NCBI GenBank assembly: GCA_963575745.1 | Contig: CAUYUJ010018577.1 | Coordinates: forward strand, 124,501 to 188,500 | Source of the DNA: Prorocentrum cordatum | Lineage: Eukaryota; Sar; Dinophyceae; Prorocentrales; Prorocentraceae | Direction: 5' to 3' | DNA: 64,000 nucleotides | Shown: piece by piece, positions 50,839 through 61,600 of the stretch | How positions within the stretch are numbered: position 1 is the stretch's first letter | Layout of the letters: each line of letters opens with the position of its first letter | Notes under the pieces: model-generated | The model's database searches: none | What the model saw: only the letters and a program-made list of their open reading frames with translations | Told to the model about the DNA's origin: nothing | Position numbers and translations under genes: made by a program

Positions 50839-52866
50839 CTATAGGCCGTGCGACAACTTGCCTACCATAGTTCTGAGCTTGGGTGTGAGCAGTACTTGTG
50901 AAACGCTGCCAACGTCAGCCTGGAAAGAACAACGCGAGTCCAACGCGCATGATCCGTGCACCAGGCGCGGCACGTCCCGAACTATACATTTTGCATGCGT
51001 GGGCGTTCGGTCGATAACCTCCCAATCGGCTATACAAGAAATGAGGTCATCGTCCACTCTCGCCAAAAAGTACAACAATCCGAAACCAATGCGGCCATCC
51101 TCACGAAAAAAAGACACTGTGTCACCCACGCACACAACCCTGCAATGGATGTATGCCGACCTCGCCGTCAAGATAGTCGCACCGTACGGCAATACCATTG
51201 CCGACGACAGTGCTCTGCACAACTTGTTCCCAGCGGGCCTGGGTTCCAAGAGATCTGCATGGATCAACGGGTCTTTGAAATCGTGGATGTGTTGCAGCGT
51301 CGCTTCTTCGACCAAGCCCTTGTCGAACCCCGTAGTGTTACGATGGGCTTCGGCGAATCGTTTGAGGACGCGGTGCTTCCTCTCCATGAGGAAGCACCCC
51401 AGGAGCTTCCCATGTTCCAATAATTGTCTGGGTAGGTGCGCGCACCAGTGAGACTTCGGCTTCCAGAGCAGATCGGCATACGCGCCTTGGTGAGCACGCA
51501 GGTGTCGCATGATTGTGTCGCCTAGCACACAGGGGTCGACGGACCCCGTATTGACAACAGAGAGCATGGAGATCACCTCGCACAGGCGGAGAGCACTCTC
51601 AACTTCACGTGTGCAGATGTTCTGTCCAACTATGTCCTGGAGGTACTTCTCCAAGATTGGGACGGCCGCGATCTGCTCACTAGCCGACCCCCCTGGTGAG
51701 AAAGATTTGTTTCCTTTGTACAGCTTCTTCGCAGTCGGGTAACCACTCGGGAAATTCCAATGTTGGACGTAGTTGTCGAACACATCTCCACCCAACTTGT
51801 GCTTGTCAAGTCTAATCAGTAGTTCCCTCGTTTCGTGTATGAATACGCCGTCCACGAGGTATATGTGCATGTAGTCCCAACACCACGCGGATATGCACCC
51901 CACATCAATCGATGCATCTTGGAGGAGGCCCTCAGCATTGAAGTTAAATCCGAACCACGCTTCCAAGTCGTCCAACTCAGCGGGGTTGTTCGCAGCAGCG
52001 TCAGCGAGCCTCCGTTGAACCGCTCTCACCGAATCGTCCGTGTGAAGCTTGAGTTTGTCTAAATCCAAACACGTCGAGCTGACGAGGAATCCTGTCGGAT
52101 CTGGTAGTAAGGCAGACGACTTCGCAACCAAGTTGGCGCACACCACGCAACATTTATGACCGCCACTTCCTTTGACGTGGGTTGTATATTTATGCGCACG
52201 TTCATCTTGAATAAACATAGAAATCCTGCCGAATAATAATCTCTGGTTGGCCTCGCCTGGTATTGTAAAGGAGATGCCGTGACGTAGGTCGTGGGACAAC
52301 GGTGCCCCCATGAACATTTTTATCACATAACTCCACAACTGCGAAAGGCCACCTGGCAGACGGTCGACCTCCGACTGCCGAAGAGCGCAGATGGTAAACC
52401 AACAGTACTCACAGCATAACGCATTGTTTGGAAAATCTTTCAGTGTCCAATAAAGTGCCTGGGTCCGCCTAAAGTTGGCTGTGCTGAGCTGGTTCCCAGG
52501 TGTTACCTCATCTGAGTAGAGCACCAAATTCAGTGCGTCCCTTGACGCATCGAGCGTCCTGCACAACAGATCCTTGAACTCTGCTGAAGTCCTGGAAGCC
52601 ACTTCCAAAAATCCGAGAGGGTGTTGAATGTTCACGCGAACAGGTTCTTGCCCAGACACTGGGATCTTGACCTCCTGCACGAGAGGCCCAAAGCTAGTCT
52701 CTTGATGCGCCACTTGTTTGACGGCGGAGCCTATGGTGAACGTGCTGTAGGCATCGGGCAGCTCTTGCGTCGATAATTCATGGAGAAGCTTCGCCAGAGC
52801 ACTGTTCGATATGTAGGAGTCCCTGCCTAAATGTGCAAGCTTTGTCCGCTTATGTCGCGCAGACAT
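50839..52866 (-). CDS. Transposase-like dinoflagellate family protein, intronless (gene P)
   Basis: I choose the ATG at 52866 (MSARHKRTKLAHLGRDSYIS) because a near-perfect spliced-leader relict ends two bases upstream. The frame opens 67 codons earlier, but that part would be 5' flank. The 675-residue product has no introns. Motifs: LNLVLYSDEVTPGNQL near residue 100, GGHKCCVVCANL (C-x2-C), CWDYMHIYLVDGVFIHE, LWKPKSHWCAHLPRQLLEHG, CFLMERKHRVLKRFAE, and a C-terminal all-beta-looking region (TARSAYIHCRVVCVGDTVSF). The succession of an acidic residue, C-x2-C, D-x-MH and H-x3-HLP blocks parallels A, B and M loosely, and suggests a related transposase-derived family. The frame is intact. Confidence 0.75.
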   Translation of the reverse strand: MSARHKRTKLAHLGRDSYISNSALAKLLHELSTQELPDAYSTFTIGSAVKQVAHQETSFGPLVQEVKIPVSGQEPVRVNIQHPLGFLEVASRTSAEFKDLLCRTLDASRDALNLVLYSDEVTPGNQLSTANFRRTQALYWTLKDFPNNALCCEYCWFTICALRQSEVDRLPGGLSQLWSYVIKMFMGAPLSHDLRHGISFTIPGEANQRLLFGRISMFIQDERAHKYTTHVKGSGGHKCCVVCANLVAKSSALLPDPTGFLVSSTCLDLDKLKLHTDDSVRAVQRRLADAAANNPAELDDLEAWFGFNFNAEGLLQDASIDVGCISAWCWDYMHIYLVDGVFIHETRELLIRLDKHKLGGDVFDNYVQHWNFPSGYPTAKKLYKGNKSFSPGGSASEQIAAVPILEKYLQDIVGQNICTREVESALRLCEVISMLSVVNTGSVDPCVLGDTIMRHLRAHQGAYADLLWKPKSHWCAHLPRQLLEHGKLLGCFLMERKHRVLKRFAEAHRNTTGFDKGLVEEATLQHIHDFKDPLIHADLLEPRPAGNKLCRALSSAMVLPYGATILTARSAYIHCRVVCVGDTVSFFREDGRIGFGLLYFLARVDDDLISCIADWEVIDRTPTHAKCIVRDVPRLVHGSCALDSRCSFQADVGSVSQVLLTPKLRTMVGKLSHGL

Positions 52867-52868
52867 GG

Positions 52869-52888
52869 GTTGGGCCAAAATGGCTATG
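52869..52888 (-). other. Spliced-leader relict immediately upstream of gene P
   Basis: The minus strand reads CATAGCCATTTTGGCCCAAC, 17 of 20 identical to CGTAGCCATTTTGGCTCAAG, including an unbroken TAGCCATTTTGGC. Only CC separates it from the ATG at 52866. This is the best positioned relict in the window. Confidence 0.85.
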
Positions 52889-53390
52889 AAACTACTGGTC
52901 CCCGTGCGGAGTTGTCGCACAATGATATTGTTCCCGACGGGTAGTGGGACATCTCGAGCGTTGGGCGTCGTGCTCGTGCCTGCAGGCCTTGCATGCCACG
53001 TGGCAGCCCAAGATGACACCAAGCGGGCTGTAAGAGCGTTGCGACCCGTGCCCCAAGACGACCCCATTGGTTTTCAAATTGTACTGCAGTATGTGTGCAG
53101 TACATGTAGTATGGCATGTATTGTATGCCATGTTTGGTATTGCAGACTGCGCAACGTGGAGGTGTTAGGACATGGTTAAACATGCAGGTGTAATAGTACT
53201 GAATCATATGGCACATTTGTTATTGCATGTTGCACATGGCAAACTTGTTGCCTCTACAAGCAAACGGAGTTGGGCCATCGTTTTGAAAACCAGCACATCG
53301 CAGTCCTTCCTTCCTTCACTCTGTCCTCCCTTTCTTCGACCTTCCTCCTCCCCTCCTATCATCCCTGCCTTTGCCTTCCGTATGCCAACC

Positions 53391-55306
53391 AGTTCGGCAC
53401 ACCCCGCATCGCGCGGTTCGTGGCCCCATGGGTGCTTCCACCGAAGGCATTGCGGCAAGTTCGCGCACGCCCCCAAACCCAGTTCAGCAAATGTTCCCCG
53501 CTGTTCGTGACCCCATATGGACTTCCACTGAAGGCCCCAGGGTTCGCATGCCCCCTCCCCCCCTCCCCCCTTCACACGACCGATTCAGTTTAGCATGCCC
53601 CCCCCCCCCCCCGCGATTCGTCGCCCAGAAGCCCAATAGGCAAGGTGCGCATGCGTCTTCCCAGCACTATTCAGGCACACCCCCTCACGCGGTTCGTAGC
53701 ACCGTATAGAGGTTGACCAAATGCCCTTATAGTGGCAAGGTTCGCACGCCCCCCCTTCCCCCGCCGCCACCGCCGCCACTACCGCCACACACGCACACAC
53801 ACACACACACCACCCACCCGCCCTGGCGCGCACCTCACACCGTTCGCGGTCCCATCGGGACCACCACGGAATGTCTCCATGGCAAGGTTGGCACGCGCCC
53901 CCCGACACATTTCGGCACACCTCATACGGTTCGTGGCCCCATTACGGATTCCACCCTTGGCCGCGAGGTTCGCACGCCTCCCCCCCCGACCAAATTCGGC
54001 ATATTCCTCACAGGGTTCGCGGCGCCATGATGAGCCCAGTAAGTGGCAAGGTTCGCCGCCCTCCCCCCCCCCCCCCCCCGACACATCTCGGCAGACTTTT
54101 CGCGCGGTTCGTGGCCCCAGAGGGGGCTCCACCGAATGCCTCCGTGGCAACATTCGCACGCATTCCCAACATTTCGGCACACCCCTTAAACGGGTCGTGT
54201 CCCCATTTGGTTGTTCAGCCGAAGGTCCAAGTGGCAAGGTTCGCGCATGCCCCCCCCCCCCCCCCCCCCCCCCCGACCCATTACGCCGCGCCCCTTACGC
54301 AGTTCGTGACCACTATGGATAGGGCGCCCCGCCGAAAACCCTAATGGCAAGGTCCGCGTACGTCCACCCGACTCATTTCGGCGCGCATGTCAAGTGGCCC
54401 GCACCCCCATAGAGAGCTCCGCCGAAGGCTTGAGCGGCAAAGTTCGCATGTGCCCCCCTGCCAAATTGCGGCACATCCCTCACACGTTCCACCGAGGGCC
54501 CCAGTGACAAGGTTCGCATGCGTCCCCCGACACATGTTGTCACATGTCGGCACGCCATTCACACGGTTCGTGGCCCCAAGGAGCCCCGCCGACCCCCCCC
54601 CCCCCCAAGTCCGCACGTACCCCCAACCGATTTCGGCACGTTTTCACAAGGTTCGTGGCCCCATAGGAATTTCCACCGAGGCACCCGACCTATGTCGGCA
54701 AATTTTTCACATGGTTCGTGGCGAGCCCAGCCGGACGCCATGTTGGCAAGGTTCGCATGCGACCCCCGACCGCATTTCGGCACACCATTCGCACGGTTCG
54801 TGGCCTTTGGCAGGGCTCGCATGCGCTCCCCGACCGATTTCGGCACACCCATGACACGCTACGTGGCCCAATATGGATGCCCACCCGAAGCCCAAGTGGC
54901 ACGGTTCGCATGCGTCCCCCACCGAGTTCGGCACACCTCTCTCGGATCCCAACCGAAGGGGTATATTTCGGATGCGTCCACCGACAGATTTCGTCACACC
55001 CGTCACACGGCTCGCGGCTCCATAGGGCGCGCGAACCTTGCCATGGCAAGGTTCGCATGCCCACCCCACACACACCCACGCACACACATATACACACACA
55101 TGCACACGCACACACACACACACCCACACACACACGCACACACACACACACGCACACACACACAGACACACACACACCACACACGCACCACACGCGCACA
55201 CGCACACATACACACGTATATATACACACACGCCCACGCACACACACACACAACACAGTTCGGCAGACCCCTCGCGCGGTTCGTGGGATCCCCACCGAAT
55301 GAGGAT
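53391..55306. repeat. Degenerate minisatellite, about 20 copies of an 80-110 bp unit
   Basis: The consensus runs roughly TTTCGGCACACC, a short variable part, CACGGTTCGTGGCCCCAT, TCCACCGAAGGC, GTGGCAAGGTTCGCATGC, then a C-run and GACCGA. Clear copies start near 53391, 53482, 53670, 53910, 53995, 54087, 54171, 54376, 54548, 54630, 54692, 54774, 54837, 54925, 54988 and 55258. A (CA)n tract interrupts the array at 55055-55255 and a shorter CACACA run at 53789-53810. The repeating protein-like frames (ARFACP, FGTP, RFVAP) are unit artefacts. Confidence 0.9.
55055..55255. repeat. (CA)n microsatellite within the minisatellite array
   Basis: About 200 bp of CACACA with occasional CG, TA and CC steps. 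Confidence 0.95.
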
Positions 55307-55739
55307 GAATAGGGAATGGGCAGGATGGCGGATGAGGATGAGGCATAATGGGGAATGGGCAGGATGCCGACAAGGCGAGGCCGAGGATGATGAGGATGAT
55401 GAGGGAGGAGCTGGAGAGTGATGACGACACAAGAGGAGGGGCGGGAGTGGCAGGGGGAGCGAGGGAGACATACGGGCCTCCTCACGTTTACCATGATCAT
55501 CAGTATCCTTAGCGTTACCTTTATCATCGTGATCGCCCTTATCAGTATCATGCTCATTACCAGTGCCACCACCGTATCATTTACCCTTATATTTCGCCGT
55601 ACCCTTATTGTGTGTCATGGCCCTTGTTATTATCATCATCCTCATCACCCTTACCAGTGCACTACCCTTATCATGTTCACCCTCACCCCTACCCTCAGCA
55701 TCATCACACTAATCAGGTTCGACAGTTTTCAATGGAGGA

Positions 55740-56345
55740 GTGTGGAAGAGGATGTGAATGGAGACGAGAAAGAGGAGGAGGAGGAGGAGGAGGAGGAGGA
55801 GGAGGAGGGGGAGGAGGATGAGGAGGAGGACTATATGAGGAGGATAACGATGAGGAGATGGAGGATAAGGAGGAGGAGGAGGAGGAGGATGAGGATGATG
55901 AGAATGAGGGTGAGGATGATGATGATGATGAGGAGGAGGAGGAGGAGGATGAGGAGGAGGAAGAGGAGGGGAGGACGAGGATGAGGAGGGTGAGGATGCG
56001 GAGGGGGAGGGGGCAGGATTGGGAATGTGCCATCTCGCGTGGGGCCTATTTTTCTGTCCTGTCGGGGCTCATCCAACGGCCTCTGACTTTCGATGGGAAA
56101 CAAGCTGAGTCGCATGCACCCCTCGAGAAACACGCTGCACTAAGTCGAATGCGCCCCACGGCACGACCAGCGTCATGATGATCTGTAATGTCTGGGGTGA
56201 GCAGGAGGAGGAGGACGAGGTGGGCGATTAGGAGGAGGATGAGGAGGACGAGGAGCAGGATGAGGAGGATGCTGATGAGGATGAGGAGGGTGCTGATGAG
56301 GAGGAGGAGGAGGAGGATGAGGAGTGGGATGGAGTTGAGCTCGCC
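55740..56345. repeat. (GGA)n/(GAT)n purine-rich tract
   Basis: GGAGGA and GATGAG triplets over about 600 bp, interrupted by a non-repetitive segment at about 56015-56185. No gene is supported. Confidence 0.85.
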
Positions 56346-56365
56346 CCGAGCTCACAACTCATTAC

Positions 56366-57535
56366 TTAGAGTGCTTGTCGAACACAGCCTCGGCCTTCGC
56401 CCACGCAGCCTTCGCAACGAGATTGGCCTGAGCGGCAGTGTACCCCTCCCTCTTTGCCAACGTCTGAGCACCCTTGTACGCGCGCGAGCAATAGCAGTTG
56501 ACAGTGCGGCCCTTGATGTCGCTCTTTTGGAGCAGATGGGAATAGTCGACCTTCGGGAGCGCTCCGCCTGTCGGGGCGGGCGGTGCCAACCCTGCCTCGC
56601 CCCCGCTCCACTCGCGACCGACGAGGAGTACGAGGAGGATGATGATGCTGCTGATGATGCTGATGATGATGATGACGATGATGATGATGATGGTGATGAT
56701 GATGATGCTGACGCTGATGATGCTGATGATGATGATGATGATGATGCGGAGGAGGAGGAGGAGGATGAGGAGGAGGAGGAGGAGGAGGGGGCTGATGAGA
56801 TGGAGGACGATACTGATGCTGAGGATGATGGGGGTGAGGCGGAGGTGGAGGATGAATATGATGATGATGCTGCTGATGATGATGACGATGACGATGATGA
56901 TGATGCTGTGGATGGCGATGATGCTGATGATGATGAGGATGCTGATGAAGATGATGATGATGATGATGATGATGATGGTGGTGATGATGATGATGCTGCT
57001 GATGATGATGATTATGATAATGGTAATGATAATGATGATGATGCTGATGATGATGATGATGCTGATGATGATGATGCTGATGAAGATGATGATGATGATG
57101 CTGATGATGGTGATGGTGATGATGATGATGATGGTGGGGGAAGATGAGGAGGATGAGGAGGAGGAGGAGGAGGCGGAGGACTGCAACGGCTGGATAGGCC
57201 AGCAAAGAAAATGACCCACGGTCAGTGTTTCAAGGCTCGGAGGAGGATGCGGAGGTCGAGGGGGAGGAGCAGGAGGAGGCGGGATGAGGTGGGGGAGGAT
57301 GCAGATTATGAGGATGAGGCGGAGACTGATGATGACGATTATTGGGCTATGGTTTGCAAGTGTAGATGTGTTTTCTGGGGGGTGGGCTGGTGGGGGGGGG
57401 GGTGGTGGGTGGGGGGGGGGGGGGGTGGGGGGGGGGGGGGTGGGGGGGGGGGGGGTGGGGGGGGGGGGGCAATCTTGGAGCGCTCTCGCGGGGGGCCTGG
57501 AGGGGCTCTTGGGTCATCTTGTATGCATCGACAAA

Positions 57536-57571
<36 letters not shown>

Positions 57572-58498
57572 AACATTTCCTCCACGGGTCCCTTCGACCA
57601 TCACGGGTCCATTCGACGCGTACGGCACTTGGCGCTCTCCCACGCCCTATTGCTGCACGCGTTGCTTAAGCTCGTCGAGCCTCAGCCCAGCGGCTGCAAG
57701 GTGAAACGCGGGCGACACAGTTGTGACACATGGGTGAAACATTGGTGAAACACGGGTGAAACCGTGGACGGAACCCACAATGAATTTGAATGGGGTGCAT
57801 TCGTTACCACGTTTTGTTTTTCATATGTACCCTCATCCCCCGAGCGTGCAAGACCCCATCCTCCGAGCGTGCAAAACACGGCCTTGCACCTACAGGAGGG
57901 TGGAGTGCAGGAAGGTGGCCCCGCCCAGAGGCACGCATACTGCACGTGAGGACGTCTGCCGAGTTGCAGCCCCTCGGCCTCGGCCCGTCAGTCGTTCGAC
58001 CGAGTCCTTGTCGAAGTCTCATCCTCCTCCTGCTCCTGTTCCCCCTCCTCCTCCTTCTCCTCCTCCTCCCCCTCCTCCTCCTTCCCAGCATCCTCCATCC
58101 TCCTCCTCCTCATCCTCCTCATCCTCCTCCTTCTTTTCCTCCTCCTCCTCCTCCTCCTCATCATCATCATCAGCCTCGTCATTTCCCTCCTCCTCATCCT
58201 CCTTCTTTTCCTCCTCATCCTCATCTTCCTCCTCCACCTCATGCTCCTTCTCATCCTCATCATCCTTCTCATTTCTCCTCCTCCTCATTCCTCCTCCTCT
58301 CCCTGCGCGTCCTCATCCTGGTTCGACAAGTTCGCGAAAACGGAGGGAGAGAGGGGTGGAGGGAGGGAGAGAGGGATAGAGAGAGTGGGAGGGAGAAAGG
58401 GAGGGAGGGAGGGAGGGAGGGGCGAGAGGGAGAGAGGGGGAGAGGGAGGGCGGGATTGGGGGGAGAGAGAGAGGGGGAGAGGGAGAGAGGGATGTGGT

Positions 58499-58580
<82 letters not shown>

Positions 58581-60030
58581 AGAGAGACCAACAACAATAG
58601 CAAGCGTGCGGCACGCCTGAGTGTGCCGCCGCCTTGCCCTTGCCAGCCGCGGCCTTCGCCGCCGCCTTGGCCGTCGCCTTGGCCGTCGCCTTGGCCGCGG
58701 CGGGCCGCTTCATCAAGTTCTTCCGCACCTTGGCCGCAGCTGCACTCTTCCTCATGGCCACCTCGAGCTCTGCGGCGGGGTCGTAGGGCTCGGCGGGCTG
58801 CGTGTTGCCGCCGAGGTAGGCGACCCACTCCTTGGGCGACTCCTTGGGCGACTTGGTCGGCGGCGTGAGTCTGGTCTCGGTCGATGGCGTGAATGTGAGT
58901 GCCGTCGGTGAGGTCGCTGTCGTTAGCGGTGTGGTCGCAGTCGGTGGCGGTGACCCGTCAAGGATGGCGAGCTGCGACGTCGGCGAATCAGGTGGGCCGC
59001 CCACCGTGCCCTCGGTCAAAGCCTGTGCTGGCTTACGAGGCCTCGGCCGCATGTCCGAGAGCGTGATCGGCGAGCCTCCGCCGCCCATCATGTTCTGAAG
59101 TGCCGCCGCAGCCATGGCGAACATCTGTGCCATCTGATCGCCACCTGATCCCGTCGCCGTAGACAGATGTCCGAGATTCATGGGCGGTGCCGTCGGCGTC
59201 GTCCTCAGAGATTTATGGGTCTTGCGGTGGCACATGCCGTTGGAGTCGACGCCCAAGTCGACGCCCGCAGGAGGCTCGACGGGGAGCTTGTCGGTGCCGT
59301 ACGCGTAGATCAAGAGCTGCGCTGGCAACTCAGTCCGAGGATTGGGAGGGAACCGCCGCCTGTGCTCGAACGGGTGCTTCTTGCCGTTCTTCTTGTCCAT
59401 TTCCTTGATCGTGGTCTGGATCTTCTTGCAGATGGCCATCTTCTCATGGGCGGGCGTGCTGTCGGGGCCCATGTTCAACGCGACGAGGATGGCGCCCCCC
59501 TGCTCGAGGACCTTCTCCTGCGGGCAGCTCATGCCGACCAGCCGCATGCGGCCCCCCATGACCCTGATCTTCGCATCCATCGAGTACTCGGTGTTGGTGA
59601 AGATCTGCCAGTCCTCCTCCAGGAAGTAGTTATGCAGCCACTCGTTGGTTTGCTGGCACCTTGCCTGGGTGGCGCCACCGACCTTGTTGATAGTGTCGCA
59701 TATGGTTGTGGCCATCCGCTGCTTCTGAGGTAACGTCCATGGGCCACCATTTATCTCCGAGGTCAGGACAGTCCCCTCGTCTACAGTGAGCTTGCCAGCT
59801 GTCTCAGCTATCGAAGTGCAGATGGCCTGCACCTGAGACTCTTGGAGGGCATCTCGTCCAATGCCTGCCCCAGCCTGCGCCGCCACGAAAGCAACCCTGC
59901 CGCGGATGCTCTCGATCAGTCGGCTGACCGCGGAGCTCATCCCGTCGGAGTGGACCGCGGGGGGATGCATCCCGCCGCGCACGGCAGCAAAAGTTCCGGA
60001 GTAAGTTGGCGTGGAAAGCGCCTCAGCCAT
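56366..60030 (-). CDS. Two-part protein with Lys/Ala-rich tail (gene K)
   Basis: The ATG at 60030 (MAEALSTPTYSGTFAAVRGG) begins a long exon to about 58620. It carries LIESIRGRVAFVAAQAG, INGGPWTLPQKQRMATTICD, CQQTNEWLHNYFLEEDWQIF, MGGRMRLVGMSCPQEKVLEQ, FEHRRRFPPNPRTELPAQLL, a Pro/Thr-rich stretch with TLSDMRPRPRKPAQALTEG, then RKNLMKRPAAAKATAKATAK. A terminal exon at 56594-56366, after CCCCGACAG, reads GGALPKVDYSHLLQKSDIKG, VNCYCSRAYKGAQTLAKREG and AWAKAEAVFDKHSK. The 2 kb between is simple repeat, (GA)n, poly-G and (GAT)n. Whether the two parts are one gene is inferred from strand and from the basic tail leading into a small C-terminal domain. Frame beyond about 58620 is CT-repeat shadow. The family is not recognised. 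Confidence 0.55.
56630..57145. repeat. (GAT)n simple repeat, about 500 bp
   Basis: Long GATGATGATGCTGAT tracts on the plus strand with a GGA segment at 56750-56800. It gives poly-Asp, poly-Met, poly-Ile and poly-His shadows. It lies within the presumed intron of gene K. Confidence 0.95.
57376..57571 (+). repeat. Poly-G tracts, G-quadruplex-prone
   Basis: Runs of G9 to G15 separated by single T bases at 57376-57469, and an uninterrupted run of about 31 G at 57538-57570. The intervening 57471-57537 is unique. It lies within the presumed intron of gene K. Confidence 0.95.
58020..58310. repeat. (CCT)n/(CAT)n pyrimidine-rich tract
   Basis: TCCTCC and TCATCATC triplets over about 290 bp, giving poly-Ser or poly-Pro shadows on the plus strand. 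Confidence 0.9.
58337..58590. repeat. (GA)n/(GGGA)n tract
   Basis: GAGAGGG-type purine DNA followed by a pure (GA)n run at about 58498-58575. It sits where the exon-1 frame of gene K loses coding character. Confidence 0.95.
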
Positions 60031-60039
60031 AAGTTATGG

Positions 60040-60505
60040 TGCACGCGTGCGCGCACGAGCAGTCACACAGCATTGCAGGAGGGAGACGGAGGATGAGACG
60101 GAGTTGTAGCGGGATGTAGAGGGTAGGGGGCGGGGAGAGGGCGGGAGGGCAGCGGGTGGAGTGGAGAGGCCTAAATCTGAAACGTCATGGAGGGAGAGGT
60201 CCGAGCTTAGTGGTGGAGGAGAAGGAGGGTGGGATGCCTAAATCTAGAACGTCGTGAGAGACATCCTCGTATGCATGACTTGCTAAGTTGTGTTTTTTTC
60301 TTCTGGGATGGTGGGCCCGAAACTTGTAGCTGCTATCACTGTGGGCGGCGCATGGAGCCTGCGCCCGCACGCACCTCGCGCTCTCATGAGGACCAAAAGG
60401 GCTGCCGCCGCTGAGAGTGAAGCGAGCTGAGCGGAGTGGCACCGTGCCGACGCCAGAGGTCAACAGATGAGTTCGCATTCGCAATGCCAGACTCCTTGGA
60501 GGGCC
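60040..60505. other. 5' flank of gene K; no supported gene
   Basis: GA-rich sequence, including two copies of CCTAAATCTnnAACGTC about 65 bp apart (60171 and 60236). No coding sequence is recognised. Confidence 0.4.
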
Positions 60506-60510
60506 CTCGG

Positions 60511-60709
60511 GTGTGCGAGCCCCCCCTGGGGGACTCGCACACCTGGTCCCATTCCCCCCACAGGGGTTTGGACAATCGTCTGAGCCCGCGCGAAGGCAGT
60601 CCAACACCTCAGGTCCGACCAAAGGGCTTTAGAGACTGGGACGATTGTCCAAACCCCTGTGGGGGGGATAGGGCCAGGTGTGCGAGTCCCCCTGGGGGGA
60701 CTCGCACAC
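60511..60709. repeat. Foldback structure: 70 bp inverted arms, each containing its own palindrome
   Basis: Arms 60511-60580 and 60640-60709 are reverse complements with about five mismatches, separated by 59 bp. Each arm starts or ends with a palindrome built on GTGTGCGAG, CCCCC and CTCGCACAC. The rest of the arm contains ACAGGGGTTTGGACAATCGT. No coding content and no clear target duplication. Confidence 0.9.
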
Positions 60710-60714
60710 ATTCG

Positions 60715-61600
60715 ACTGACCCGCTCTGGAAAGCACGTTAGCAAGGCGTCGGGTATAAGTTGGGGCATATCGAAAGCTGACCATCCAGCCATGCCCCTCT
60801 CTGATCGCACCCACTGCCTTGCGCCCTCCTTCGTCCATCGCCCATCTGAGCACCCCCATCCCGCACCACCACCCCCACCCTCACCGCCCCGCGGTTGAGG
60901 GTGAAGACATCGAGGGCGGGGGGATGAACGGGTCTGGGCGGATGGCGAGGGGTAATCCCACCAGCCCTCTGGGCGACAGGTGGTCTGACGGTGCATTTCG
61001 TTCCTCTTCCAAACGCTTGTATTCCCATTCTGGACCTGGACGGGAGGGGGGGGGGCGGGGGCCGCCATAGGGCCCGCGATGGCCCACTGAGGCTCCAAGA
61101 GGGCCCCAGAGAGCTCAAGCTAGCCTCCAAGATCGACCAAGATGCCCGAACAATTCTCAATATAGCTAACGATATGCACCCAACAGGCTTCAAGATGGCA
61201 ACAACACGAGTCTAAGTGTTCTCGCATACCCCTCAGGGCCCGCCCACTATTACAACATCCTTCAAGCGCCCAACGAAAACGGTATGAGTGTTGTAGTATC
61301 GCCGTTTCGTTCCCGATGCGCGTTGCGGGCCTCAATATCGCATCACGATGGCCCAGGAAGGCCCCAAGTTGGGCCCAACACGCCCCCAAGACAGCTTCAA
61401 GAGCGCCCAATAGCACCACACTAACGGCCCAATAGCACCCCAAGACGGTACCAAAAGAGCCACATGTTGGTTCCAATACGACTTCCAGAGCGCCGAAGGG
61501 CTCCGAATGGGGGGGAGCTGAGTTGGCCCCCCTCCCCATCATTGGCCCCAGAGAGCCTCCTGATCATCTTCCTCGTTATCCTCAGTCTCCGCTTGCCCCT
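60715..61600. repeat. Degenerate GGCCCCAAG-type repeats, block 3
   Basis: Within 61060-61490 words such as GAGGGCCCCAGAGAGCTC, GGAAGGCCCCAAGTTGGGCC and GCCCAATAGCACC recur. The last word repeats at 61407 and 61427. No gene is supported from the foldback to gene J. Confidence 0.5.

Noticed and set aside
53391-55306. CRISPR-like array
   Set aside because: Repeat units are long, diverged and contiguous with no unique spacers of constant size, in a eukaryotic context.
54518-55312. Long repetitive frames in the 53.4-55.3 kb minisatellite
   Set aside because: The ARFACP and RFVAP periodicity follows the DNA unit, and frames shift with C-run length. There is no conserved non-repetitive part.
56188-57219. 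Poly-Asp, poly-Met, poly-Ile and poly-His frames over the (GAT)n tract
   Set aside because: All six frames are open only because GATGAT contains no stop. Only the 56366-56594 minus part has ordinary protein composition.
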